From positions 1 to 23,008 of IMG/VR virus record IMGVR_UViG_3300035184_001642: DNA of 23,008 nt, one strand, 5' to 3'. Shown one piece after another: positions 1 to 5,453 of this stretch. Under the pieces are notes generated by a model, which was not told the origin of the DNA, made no database searches, and was given only the letters and a program-made list of their open reading frames with translations. The DNA comes from a virus. The translations under genes and the position numbers were made by a program. Every line of letters begins with the position of its first letter. The first letter of the stretch is position 1.

Positions 1-191
1 CATTTAAAGAAACTTTATTAGCAACTATTGAAGATAATCGACTAGAAATGTTGATGCCTTCCCGAGAATACTCCGATGAAGAACGTGTATACATGCGTGG
101 TTATAATCAAGCGCTGGAGGATATGCTCGATGATTATGATGGAGAATTATACACGATAAATCACGGTAAACACACATTTTCACTTAATTAA
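1..191 (+). CDS. Hypothetical protein, C-terminal part only
   Basis: An open frame enters from the left edge (first full codon at position 3) and stops at TAA 189-191, giving 62 visible residues. The upstream part lies outside the window; an internal ATG at 48 exists but the frame is open well before it. The visible part is acidic and rich in Asp, Glu, Tyr and Met, with a stretch reading SREYSDEERVYMRGYNQAL and the ending KHTFSLN. It looks like a soluble helical protein. I do not recognise a family. It is followed after 7 nt by the next small gene, so the two are probably cotranscribed. Confidence 0.6.
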   Translation, partial: FKETLLATIEDNRLEMLMPSREYSDEERVYMRGYNQALEDMLDDYDGELYTINHGKHTFSLN

Positions 192-198
192 TAAATAT

Positions 199-396
199 AT
201 GAATCCAGTAAAGGAACATTTTTTAGAAAAAGCAAAAAGCACAGAGATGCTTGATATTGTAGAATGCATAACACGAGCTGAAGATCACGGGTTGTTAGTA
301 GAAGTTATTTATACAGCATTGAAAGAAATAAAAGAATACTCAAGAATTTCACCCTTACTTGCTTTGCAGATAGCATTGGAAGATTGGGATATTTAA
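199..396 (+). CDS. Small hypothetical protein (65 aa)
   Basis: This small acidic protein is predicted to be mostly helical, with the alternating hydrophobic pattern of a two- or three-helix bundle (for example LLALQIALEDWDI at the end). It has no Cys pair, signal peptide or membrane segment. The ATG at 199 follows an AT-only leader (AATTAATAAATAT) with no Shine-Dalgarno, as for most genes here. It starts 7 nt after the preceding stop and ends just before the TTCGTATATT motif at 404, so it probably closes the first transcription unit. The family and function are unknown. It is supported as a gene by compact packing and codon use like its neighbours. Confidence 0.6.
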   Translation: MNPVKEHFLEKAKSTEMLDIVECITRAEDHGLLVEVIYTALKEIKEYSRISPLLALQIALEDWDI

Positions 397-403
397 AAAT
401 AGT

Positions 404-413
404 TTCGTATATT
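404..413 (+). promoter_or_regulatory. Putative phage promoter motif TTCGTATATT (copy 1)
   Basis: This exact 10-mer recurs at 1740-1749 and 21866-21875, each time in a gap just upstream of a start codon. Here 22 nt separate it from the ATG at 436, exactly as in copy 2. Both leaders also carry AAATAAATA between motif and ATG. The role as promoter is inferred from recurrence, placement and spacing; the sigma factor that would read it is unknown. Confidence 0.55.
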
Positions 414-435
414 ACACACAAATAAATAATAAGTT

Positions 436-618
436 ATGGCTAAAAATAGAGAATTAAAAGTAGAATTAATTAATGAGTTATCATTTTTAATGGGGTTACA
501 AGAAAAGGTATGGAAGTACCATCCGAATAACCCAAATGCCCATAGTATAGTTGATGAATTTGCTCAACTCCAAATGGATATTGATGATATTGAAAAACAA
601 CTTTCTAAAATCGATTAA
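436..618 (+). CDS. Small hypothetical protein (60 aa), coiled-coil-like
   Basis: This short charged protein has a heptad-like C-terminal helix (IVDEFAQLQMDIDDIEKQL, about residues 38-56) and a central PNNPN turn near residues 30-34. That suggests a helical hairpin or a dimerising coiled coil. The leader contains the TTCGTATATT motif 22 nt upstream and AAATAAATAA, with no Shine-Dalgarno. It is followed by the structured intergenic segment and the strong terminator at 755-786, so it may be a one-gene transcription unit. The family is not recognised. Confidence rests on the promoter-like motif, the clean start and codon use like neighbouring phage genes. Confidence 0.6.
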   Translation: MAKNRELKVELINELSFLMGLQEKVWKYHPNNPNAHSIVDEFAQLQMDIDDIEKQLSKID

Positions 619-754
619 CTCTAATAGGGGGAGTAAAACATAATTCCAAAGAACACAATCGACGGATTGCTTTGGTTGGGACCTGATGCTGCAAGCGCGC
701 TAAAAGGTGAAGCCCCCTTAAAATACTATATAGAATTAACTCTAAATTAAAATC
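619..754 (+). ncRNA. Candidate structured RNA or leader upstream of a terminator
   Basis: This gap is richer in G+C than its surroundings and contains nested complementarity. AGGGGG (626-631) pairs with CCCCCT (713-718), closing a domain. Inside it, CCAAAG (646-651) pairs with CTTTGG (670-675), and stacked within that CAATC (656-660) pairs with GATTG (665-669) around a GACG loop. ACCT (681-684) can pair with AGGT (705-708). The block runs into the terminator at 755-786. The 11-mer ATTAACTCTAA occurs at 614-624 and again at 735-745. A 36-codon frame without ATG (640-750) also reads through it. It resembles no RNA family I can name; a folded RNA is an inference from these pairings. Confidence 0.4.
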
Positions 755-786
755 GGGGGGATAGCGAAAGTTATCCCCCCCTTTTT
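755..786 (+). terminator. Strong intrinsic terminator with GNRA tetraloop
   Basis: An 11-bp stem (GGGGGGATAGC with GTTATCCCCCC, one G-U pair) is closed by a GAAA tetraloop and followed by C and TTTTT (782-786). This is a textbook Rho-independent terminator for + strand transcription. It separates the unit containing the gene at 436 from the genes starting at 988. Its G-run can alternatively pair with CCCCC at 713-717. Confidence 0.9.
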
Positions 787-987
787 GTCTAATCACACGA
801 CATTATGCGTTTATTGCGCGATTACATGCGTTTTAAACACGTAATACCCCAAAATCATATACATCATCGATGGTTTACCTTATGCCGTTACAAACGCAAT
901 AGATCTAGGTTTATTTAGAATAAAATAGTTTGGATTACTAGCATTTATATTATATATTTAACATTAGAACTAAATAATATTTTATAA
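787..987 (+). other. Gene-poor gap with repeated ATGCGTTT and a doubtful 37-codon ORF
   Basis: About 200 nt lie between the terminator and the gene at 988. ATGCGTTT occurs at 805-812 and 826-833, and its partial inverse AAACGCA at 892-898; ATTGCG (813-818) is also inverted as CGCAAT (895-900). An ATG at 805 opens a 37-codon frame to TAG 916-918. The product would be very basic (many Arg and His) and uses CGT/CGC codons, unlike the AGA-preferring neighbours, so I do not call it a gene. The last 40 nt are AT-rich and contain TATATT and TATAAATG just before the next start, possibly a promoter. No tRNA shape was seen. Confidence 0.4.
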
Positions 988-1176
988 ATGAGTTATTCTG
1001 AAGATAGACTTTACGAGATATTTGATGAAGTTAATAATCTGGGTGTTAAAAATCAATTTAATGCTCAGTTAGAAAAAATGAAACTTCAAAAAAAACATCT
1101 CCACAAACCCATGCATGATAAATGGGAATATGCCCTTTATAGAATTAAAGGAGGCCCACCCCAGGATGAATATTAA
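988..1176 (+). CDS. Small hypothetical protein (62 aa)
   Basis: This is a small basic protein with a predicted N-terminal helix (residues 4-17), a Lys-rich middle (KMKLQKKHLHK) and a conserved-looking WEYALYRIKGG segment near residues 46-56. It has no membrane segment, Cys cluster or known motif. It starts at an ATG preceded by AATATTTTATAA, without Shine-Dalgarno. It ends 2 nt before the next ATG, so translation of the two is probably coupled. It is the first gene after the terminator and the unusual gap. The function is unknown. Confidence 0.6.
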   Translation: MSYSEDRLYEIFDEVNNLGVKNQFNAQLEKMKLQKKHLHKPMHDKWEYALYRIKGGPPQDEY

Positions 1177-1178
1177 AT

Positions 1179-1619
1179 ATGTATAATAAAATGATTGATG
1201 TAGATAATTTATTTAATTTATTCCCTGAAGATAGTGCCAAAGAAGTGGATAGTAAATCTACTTATATTGATTTTAAAAATTCCCCAATATATTGGTTAGG
1301 GATGTATAAAAAATTAATTCTCAACCACATAAATTTCAATAAAAAAGTTATTAAATTCTTTAAAGAAGCAAATTCAGATTTAGATATTGATGATATGAAG
1401 GAGGCTGGGGAGTTTGTTGTCTATAATAGGGCATGGTTTTACGTTAATAAAGTCAATGTTGAAGATAAATGGCATGTTGAAGCTATAGAACAATACTCAG
1501 ATGAATTTTTAGATACTTCTTTAGAATTAGGGATTTCATATTTTCAGGAGTTAGAAGAATATGAAAAATGTGCCCATTTATTTAAACTTTTAAAAAAATC
1601 TAAAGAATTTTTAATCTAA
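1179..1619 (+). CDS. Conserved-looking hypothetical phage protein (146 aa)
   Basis: This acidic, mostly helical soluble protein has an aromatic central part (AGEFVVYNRAWFYVNKV, about residues 77-93), a KWHVEAI segment, and an amphipathic C-terminal helix pair containing LEEYEKCAHLFKLLKK. From memory, this Y-R-A-W plus E-E-Y-E-K-C-A pattern resembles hypothetical proteins common in marine T4-like phages, but I cannot name a function. The ATG at 1179 is 2 nt after the previous stop; a second ATG four codons later (1191) is an alternative start. A 150-nt gap with unusual composition follows. It is probably a real early or middle gene of unknown role. Confidence 0.65.
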   Translation: MYNKMIDVDNLFNLFPEDSAKEVDSKSTYIDFKNSPIYWLGMYKKLILNHINFNKKVIKFFKEANSDLDIDDMKEAGEFVVYNRAWFYVNKVNVEDKWHVEAIEQYSDEFLDTSLELGISYFQELEEYEKCAHLFKLLKKSKEFLI

Positions 1620-1621
1620 AC

Positions 1622-1758
1622 TTGGATACCAGAAATTTTTCGGGTACCTTGGAAATACAGGAATTTTAAGGAAGGGAAATGGGGATGAGAGATAGGGGTT
1701 AATGGGTGTTGAATAATAGGTTGGATGGTGGGGAGATAGTTCGTATATTGGTATCCAA
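1622..1758 (+). repeat. 10-bp perfect inverted repeat bracketing a C-free G-rich gap
   Basis: TTGGATACCA (1622-1631) is the exact reverse complement of TGGTATCCAA (1749-1758). The left arm lies 2 nt after the stop of the preceding gene. The right arm overlaps the last base of the TTCGTATATT motif (1740-1749). From 1659 to 1741 the + strand has no C at all and carries five runs of three or four G (1674, 1681, 1695, 1704, 1730). No gene fits in this gap. The arms could be a DNA operator, or the base of a long RNA stem if the upstream transcript reads through. Confidence 0.6.
1740..1749 (+). promoter_or_regulatory. Putative phage promoter motif TTCGTATATT (copy 2)
   Basis: This exact copy of the 10-mer lies 22 nt before the ATG at 1772, the same spacing as copy 1. 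AAATAAATA (1757-1765) lies between motif and ATG. It is directly followed by one arm of the 10-bp inverted repeat, a plausible place for a regulator to bind. Promoter function is inferred. Confidence 0.55.
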
Positions 1759-1771
1759 ATAAATATAAATT

Positions 1772-1960
1772 ATGAGAAATAAAGAACTAATTGACAAGAG
1801 ATTTATGCAAATCGATGGGAAATTAAAAACCCTAAAATTTCTAATGTCGAGGTCATCTACAAAAGAACAATTTATGGATGAAATTAAGGGATTGACAGAA
1901 GTTGTTGATGATCTAAAATCTATTATTGAAAGACAATCTACCCCACTTAGAAACGGTTAA
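1772..1960 (+). CDS. Small helical/coiled-coil hypothetical protein (62 aa)
   Basis: The protein is almost entirely charged, amphipathic helix, with heptad-like spacing of Leu and Ile (KLKTLKFLM near residues 17-25 and IKGLTEVVDDLKSIIE near 38-53). This suggests a short coiled coil or helical hairpin. It is the first gene behind the second TTCGTATATT motif and leads into the HD-hydrolase and sigma-factor cluster, starting 16 nt before it. No family was recognised. The start is well placed relative to AAATAAATA, with no Shine-Dalgarno. Confidence 0.6.
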   Translation: MRNKELIDKRFMQIDGKLKTLKFLMSRSSTKEQFMDEIKGLTEVVDDLKSIIERQSTPLRNG

Positions 1961-1976
1961 AATTAAAATAAAAGTT

Positions 1977-2756
1977 ATGAAATTAACAGCAGAACAAATC
2001 CAATTAAATTGGACCGAATTTATGGGTAATATTGATACCCATATTTCATCACCTCGTAAAGAACAATTAACTAAATTTTATGAAAAATATGCGGAGCGTA
2101 TTATGCTTATGCCTGCTGCTCATAAAAAAGAATATCATTCTGCCTTTCCTGGTGGTTATGTAGATCATGTTAATAGAGTAGTTAAAGCTGCTTTATCAAT
2201 GTCTGCTGTTTGGGAAGGTTTTGGTTGTGATATGACTACATTTACCACTGAAGAATTAGTATTTTCAGCTATAAATCATGATTTAGGTAAGATGGGTGAT
2301 GATAATTATGAAGCATATATACCTCAGACCGATAAGTGGAGAAGAGATAAGTTAGGTGAAGATTATATGTTTAATAAACAATTGGCATTCTCAGCTGTTC
2401 CAGATAGAGGATTATTTTTACTCCAAGATAATGATATAAAATATACCTTTAATGAAATGATAGCAATCCAAACACATGATGGTTTGTATGACTCAGCAAA
2501 TGATAAATATTTAAAAGGTTATATGCCCGAACAAAAACCTCGCACATCATTACCATTTATCCTACACCAGGCTGATATGATGGCTGCTAGAATTGAGTTT
2601 GAAATTGAATGGTTACCTAAATTTAAAAATAACGTGGATACTAGCAAGAATAATTTTACATTAGGGGATAATAAAAAATCAACCCCTACAATAAAAAATA
2701 AAGCCTTAGGTTCTATTAAAAGTGAGGGTTTAAAAAATATGTTAGATAATTTATGA
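1977..2756 (+). CDS. HD-domain phosphohydrolase
   Basis: This 259-residue protein has the metal-binding pattern of the HD superfamily. Visible residues are H64 in GGYVDHVNRV, the H101-D102 pair in INHDLGKMGD, H168-D169 in IQTHDGL, and H197 with D200 in ILHQADMMAAR. Such enzymes hydrolyse phosphoester bonds, often of nucleotides, using divalent metals. The substrate cannot be read from sequence; a (d)NTP-related role in phage nucleotide metabolism is plausible. An in-frame ATG at 1926 would overlap the previous gene by 35 nt, so I prefer 1977, which follows the usual A-rich leader (AAAATAAAAGTT). The tail is Lys/Asn-rich, and its end overlaps the next ATG by 4 nt (ATGA). Confidence 0.8.
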   Translation: MKLTAEQIQLNWTEFMGNIDTHISSPRKEQLTKFYEKYAERIMLMPAAHKKEYHSAFPGGYVDHVNRVVKAALSMSAVWEGFGCDMTTFTTEELVFSAINHDLGKMGDDNYEAYIPQTDKWRRDKLGEDYMFNKQLAFSAVPDRGLFLLQDNDIKYTFNEMIAIQTHDGLYDSANDKYLKGYMPEQKPRTSLPFILHQADMMAARIEFEIEWLPKFKNNVDTSKNNFTLGDNKKSTPTIKNKALGSIKSEGLKNMLDNL

Positions 2757-3028
2757 TAACAACTATTATAATACTTTCGATTATGGTCGTAATTTTAGGA
2801 TTTACGACCTTTAATCTTTTAAAGAAAACCGAAACCGCCGAAGATATTGTACTTAATTATCTTTTATATTTAGATAAAATTTCTAAAGTAATTGATATCT
2901 CCGATAAAAGACTTAAAAAAATTGATGCTAAGGGCACGTTTAAAAGTGATGATGAGGTAGGTTTCTTTTTTGAAGAAATTAAACAAATCCAAGATATTTT
3001 AAATGATTTCAATATGAAAAAACTTTAA
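2753..3028 (+). CDS. Small membrane-anchored hypothetical protein (91 aa)
   Basis: Residues 2-21 form a strongly hydrophobic segment (ITTIIILSIMVVILGFTTF) followed by Lys residues, so a single N-terminal transmembrane anchor with a cytoplasmic tail is likely. The remainder is charged and helical and contains the striking stretch TFKSDDEVGFFFEEIKQIQ (about residues 62-80). I have the impression that this stretch recurs in small proteins beside the late sigma gene in marine T4-like phages, but I cannot check that here. It overlaps the HD gene by 4 nt and is followed 7 nt later by the sigma gene, so it belongs to the same operon. The function is unknown. Confidence 0.65.
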   Translation: MITTIIILSIMVVILGFTTFNLLKKTETAEDIVLNYLLYLDKISKVIDISDKRLKKIDAKGTFKSDDEVGFFFEEIKQIQDILNDFNMKKL

Positions 3029-3035
3029 AATTACT

Positions 3036-3848
3036 ATGGATTCTATAATCAGAAAACACAAAAGTCAAAAACAAAAAAGAGTTTATTTTTCAAAAATAAC
3101 AGAGGAAGCGATTGTTAGATATAATCGCTCTTCTGATTCTGATGAACGGAGTGAAATTTATGCCGAATTTATTCACTGGCCATTTTATAAACTTACTGAA
3201 AATATAATTCATACCTTTAAGTTTTATTATACAGATGGTGTTGAAAATTTAGAAGATTTACAACATGAAATTATAACATTTCTATTATCAAAAATACATT
3301 TATTTAATCCTGAAAATGGGGCCAAAGCTTATTCTTATTTTGGTACTATTGTAAAACGTTGGTTAATAGTTTATAATCAAAAAAACTATGGAAATAAAAT
3401 TAAAAATATTTCTATTGCAGATTTAAATCATTACTCACAATTAGACACAACAGATCCAGCATTTATTACCTCTAAAAATATAGAAAGTGCAATTGAGACA
3501 ACCTTAGAAGAAGAAGAATTTAGTAATGATGATAAATACTCCCCCAAAGGATACAAACATGAGGACCGTTTATCTTTATTTATAGACCAGTATACTAAAT
3601 ACTGCACTGACCGTATTTATGAATTCTTCCCAAAAGGTAACGATGCTGCCATTGCAGATGCTATTTTAGAACTATTTAGAAAAAGAGACCATATAGATGT
3701 ATTTAATAAAAAAGCACTTTATATTTACATTCGTGAAATGGTTGATGTAAAAACCCCTAAAATCACCAAAATTGCTAATAAATTGTATGCTATTTTTAAA
3801 GAAAAGTATTTATTTTATTTAGAACACGGTTATTTTCCCTCTAAATAA
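3036..3848 (+). CDS. gp55: Late-transcription sigma factor, T4 gp55-like
   Basis: The N-terminal half has the arrangement of T4-like gp55/sigma-70 region 2. A helix with NLEDLQHEIITFLLSKI (about residues 71-87) is followed by FNPENGAKAYSYFGTIVKR (90-108), an N-P-x-x-G-x-x-A-Y-S-Y-F pattern recurrent in phage late sigma factors. The protein is 270 residues, longer than T4 gp55 (185). The extra C-terminal part contains an acidic stretch (LEEEEFSNDD) and several helices. T4 gp55 redirects host RNA polymerase to late promoters with the box TATAAATA. A matching box occurs at 18708 and weaker ones precede 3880 and 6823. The gene sits just before the virion block. The assignment is from motif recognition; core-polymerase binding is inferred. 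Confidence 0.75.
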   Translation: MDSIIRKHKSQKQKRVYFSKITEEAIVRYNRSSDSDERSEIYAEFIHWPFYKLTENIIHTFKFYYTDGVENLEDLQHEIITFLLSKIHLFNPENGAKAYSYFGTIVKRWLIVYNQKNYGNKIKNISIADLNHYSQLDTTDPAFITSKNIESAIETTLEEEEFSNDDKYSPKGYKHEDRLSLFIDQYTKYCTDRIYEFFPKGNDAAIADAILELFRKRDHIDVFNKKALYIYIREMVDVKTPKITKIANKLYAIFKEKYLFYLEHGYFPSK

Positions 3849-3860
3849 TTCTCCCTATAT

Positions 3861-3875
3861 ATATTTATAACTAAA
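3861..3875 (+). promoter_or_regulatory. Putative late promoter, ATATTTATAACTA
   Basis: ATATTTATAA (3861-3870) is shared with the gaps before 6823 and 18729. TATAACTA differs by one base from the T4 late box TATAAATA. It lies 9 nt before the ATG at 3880, the first gene of the virion block. The short distance would give an extremely short leader, so the call is tentative. Confidence 0.4.
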
Positions 3876-3879
3876 AGAT

Positions 3880-4218
3880 ATGGGACAGTTAGATTCAACA
3901 ATTTTTGGTGGTAAAACGTTTTCTGATATATTAGAAGAAATTTACAACAATCAAAAAAGAAGAGACGTACAAGTTGTAGCCCTCATTTCAGAGCTAAAAC
4001 CTTTGGTTCAAGAAATAGGAGATGCTACTCTTATTGTACCCCTCATTAAAGAATATATGGAGATTGGAGTTAAAAATGATGAACAACTCATTAAAATGGC
4101 AACTATAGTCCAAAGAGCATTATCACGTGTTGATGAGGAAGGTGGATTTGGTATAACAGATGACGAAAAAAATCAACTTTTAGCTGAAATGGATAAACTC
4201 CAAATAAATAAGGAGTAA
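3880..4218 (+). CDS. Hypothetical protein ahead of the baseplate hub gene (112 aa)
   Basis: This is a helical acidic protein. It opens with a Gly-rich segment (STIFGGKTFSDILEEIY) and continues with the well-defined helices ALISELKPLVQEIGDATL and MEIGVKNDEQLIKMATIVQR. The last third contains DEEGGFGITDDEKNQLLAEM, resembling a hinge followed by a terminal helix. It has no membrane segment or enzyme motif. It immediately precedes the gp5-like hub gene (2 nt gap), so a role in baseplate or hub assembly, for instance as a chaperone or minor virion protein, is plausible by position only. From memory it looks conserved in marine T4-like phages, but I cannot name it. Confidence 0.65.
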   Translation: MGQLDSTIFGGKTFSDILEEIYNNQKRRDVQVVALISELKPLVQEIGDATLIVPLIKEYMEIGVKNDEQLIKMATIVQRALSRVDEEGGFGITDDEKNQLLAEMDKLQINKE

Positions 4219-4220
4219 AA

Positions 4221-5453
4221 ATGGTAAAAACACCTACAGGGTTAGCCTCACTTAACCCCACAACACCAGCATCATCTCAAAGAGCAAATATCTTCTCAGC
4301 AAGAGTTAGATTTGCTATGGTTGATGATAAAGAACAACCCCAAGCATTTAAAGATTTTGGGGAATGGAGTTCTATTGGGTGTGTTTTCTTTGATAGGTTA
4401 AATCAACCCAACCCAAACCCCCAATTCGTATCAGATAATTTTGCCCGTCCTCTATTCCCTAATAACTCTAATATTCCTTTAAAAAACGAATTAGTTTATA
4501 TTATGGCTATGCCTAACAGCAATGTCCAATCTGATGTTAATGCTATTGTATATTATTATTTCCAAGCTATTAATATTTGGAATAGCACCCACCACAATGC
4601 AATACCCGACCCGATCAATGGATCTTCAACTCCAGAATCCCAAACACAAGACTATGAACAAACCTCTGCAGGTTCTGTAAGAAGAGTTACAGATGGGGGT
4701 ACTGAAATTGATTTAGGTAAAGATTTTCAAGAAAAATTAAGCATAAGAAACTTACAACCATACTCCGGAGATTTAATATATCAGGGTAGATGGGGTCAAT
4801 CTCTTAGATTTAGCTCAACTTTAAATCAAGCCCAAATTCCAAATCCCTGGTCTGAATCAGGAGAAGATGGGGATCCTATTACTATTTTAAAAAATGGTCA
4901 ACATGAGGAAAGTACAGATCCATGGATTCCCCAAGTAGAAGATATTAATACAGATGCCTCTAGCATTTATTTAACATCAACACAAAAAATCCCAATTACA
5001 GTATCAAGTAAAGATTATAAATCATACTCATCTGCCCCGGATTCTCCAAATACATTTATAGGAGAACAAATTATTTTAAATTCTGGGCGTTTATTATTTA
5101 ATTCAAAAACAGATTCTATTTTATTATCATCCGCTGATACTATTAATTTAAATGCTGTAAATAGTTTGAATGTAGATGCACCTAAATCAATATTTAATTC
5201 AAAGGAAATATATTTAGGAGATAAAAATGCAACTGAGCCTGTAATATTAGGGAATAAATTTTTAGGAGATTTACAGAAACTTTTATTATCTTTAATAAAA
5301 TTATCTTCTGCTTTAGCTACTCCTATTGGTACACCTATTCCCTTTGTACCAAATGCAGCAATACCAGGACCAGCTACAGACACCCAGATAAAAGCACAAA
5401 ATATGCTTAATAAGATTCAACAGTATAAATCTAAAGTAAGTAAAACTAAATAA
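4221..5453 (+). CDS. gp5-like: Baseplate hub / tail-spike protein, gp5-like OB-fold, no lysozyme domain
   Basis: The N-terminal part (about residues 25-130) has the beta-rich pattern of the gp5/VgrG OB-fold region, including FGEWSSIGCVFFDRL and LKNELVYIMAMPN, then FQAINIWNSTHHNAIPDP. A middle part carries GRWGQSLRFSSTL (about 189-201), GDPITILKNGQ and INTDASSIYLTSTQKIPI. The C-terminal third has short alternating strands (GRLLFNSKTDSILLSSADTI), consistent with the triple beta-helix needle of gp5/VgrG trimers, then a helical tail. At 410 residues it is shorter than T4 gp5 (575), and no lysozyme-like segment separates OB-fold and needle. It should form the central membrane-piercing spike. GGAG lies 7 nt before the ATG, but it falls inside the previous gene's last codons. 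Confidence 0.7.
   Translation: MVKTPTGLASLNPTTPASSQRANIFSARVRFAMVDDKEQPQAFKDFGEWSSIGCVFFDRLNQPNPNPQFVSDNFARPLFPNNSNIPLKNELVYIMAMPNSNVQSDVNAIVYYYFQAINIWNSTHHNAIPDPINGSSTPESQTQDYEQTSAGSVRRVTDGGTEIDLGKDFQEKLSIRNLQPYSGDLIYQGRWGQSLRFSSTLNQAQIPNPWSESGEDGDPITILKNGQHEESTDPWIPQVEDINTDASSIYLTSTQKIPITVSSKDYKSYSSAPDSPNTFIGEQIILNSGRLLFNSKTDSILLSSADTINLNAVNSLNVDAPKSIFNSKEIYLGDKNATEPVILGNKFLGDLQKLLLSLIKLSSALATPIGTPIPFVPNAAIPGPATDTQIKAQNMLNKIQQYKSKVSKTK

Noticed and set aside
605-796. 63-codon ORF on the minus strand
   Set aside because: It reads through the terminator hairpin and the structured gap. It would be the only minus-strand gene and has no start context; it is a shadow of GC-rich non-coding DNA.
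619-987. tRNA gene in the long gap
   Set aside because: I saw no cloverleaf-compatible arms or T-loop-like GGTTCRA sequence on either strand; the pairings present do not fit a tRNA.
1926-1976. Upstream ATG for the HD-domain gene
   Set aside because: It would overlap the preceding 62-aa gene by 35 nt and add a low-complexity Lys/Ile stretch. The ATG at 1977 follows the usual A-rich leader and the domain starts after it.
5015-5383. 122-codon ORF on the minus strand inside the hub gene
   Set aside because: It lies wholly opposite a well-supported virion gene; the long frame comes from the AT-rich codon pattern of the + strand gene.
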